Shown here one piece after another: positions 6,315-6,316 of a stretch of DNA of 6,316 nt. The translations under genes were made by a program, and so were the position numbers. Origin of the DNA: Acidobacteriaceae bacterium (GTDB lineage Bacteria; Acidobacteriota; Terriglobia; Terriglobales; Acidobacteriaceae); the NCBI GenBank assembly GCA_030040115.1, contig JASHUH010000620.1, positions 1-6,316 on the forward strand, read 5' to 3'. Within the stretch, counting starts at the first letter, position 1. Every line of letters begins with the position of its first letter. The notes beneath the pieces are model-generated. The model was given only the letters and a program-made list of their open reading frames with translations, ran no database searches and was not told the origin of the DNA.

Positions 6315-6316
6315 GT

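Noticed and set aside
1..6316. CRISPR array, insertion sequence, tRNA/rRNA, phage or defence genes
   Set aside because: I looked for regularly spaced repeats, transposase or integrase motifs and RNA gene signatures and saw none. The window appears to be ordinary chromosomal sequence.

Overview
The window is GC-rich, densely coding bacterial DNA. It carries four protein genes, two of them cut by the window edges. The gene mix is a TPR protein fused to a multiheme c-type cytochrome, a periplasmic PQQ dehydrogenase with a built-in cytochrome c domain, a CocE/NonD-type lipoprotein hydrolase and a small cupin. The promoter is a good sigma-70 type with an extended -10. Together these suggest a Gram-negative soil-type bacterium, most likely Acidobacteriota (Solibacter/Bryobacter-like). 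That placement is an inference from gene style only; there is no rRNA or other marker here.

Layout. (1) Positions 2-1390, plus strand: C-terminal part of a multiheme cytochrome/TPR protein whose start lies upstream of the window. (2) 1391-1597: a 207-base gap with a convincing promoter (TTGACT, 18 bases, TGCTAATAT), spaced GCAA/TTGC half-sites around the expected transcription start, and a leader able to fold back on itself just before the ribosome binding site. (3) 1598-3859, plus strand: secreted PQQ-dependent dehydrogenase of the membrane-glucose-dehydrogenase-like family with an inserted haem-binding domain. (4) 3860-3965: a gap between convergent genes holding a nested inverted repeat, possibly a terminator for one or both genes. 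(5) 3966-5885, minus strand: CocE/NonD-family (peptidase S15-like) alpha/beta hydrolase with a lipoprotein signal peptide and an intact catalytic triad. (6) 5886-6035: the hydrolase's upstream region, with a candidate extended -10 promoter overlapped by a small palindrome. (7) 6036-6314, minus strand: C-terminal 92 residues of a cupin-fold protein, cut by the right edge.

How the genes relate. The two plus-strand genes both encode exported haem-c proteins and could share an electron-transfer setting. The dehydrogenase would oxidise a sugar or alcohol in the periplasm and pass electrons from PQQ to its own haem and onward. It has its own promoter, so co-transcription with the cytochrome/TPR gene is not required. 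The hydrolase and cupin share the minus strand, but a 150-base gap with a candidate promoter separates them, and no joint pathway is evident. I see no mobile element, CRISPR array, RNA gene or defence system. The window reads as ordinary chromosomal metabolism, and the items most worth a second look are the non-coding structures in the gaps.
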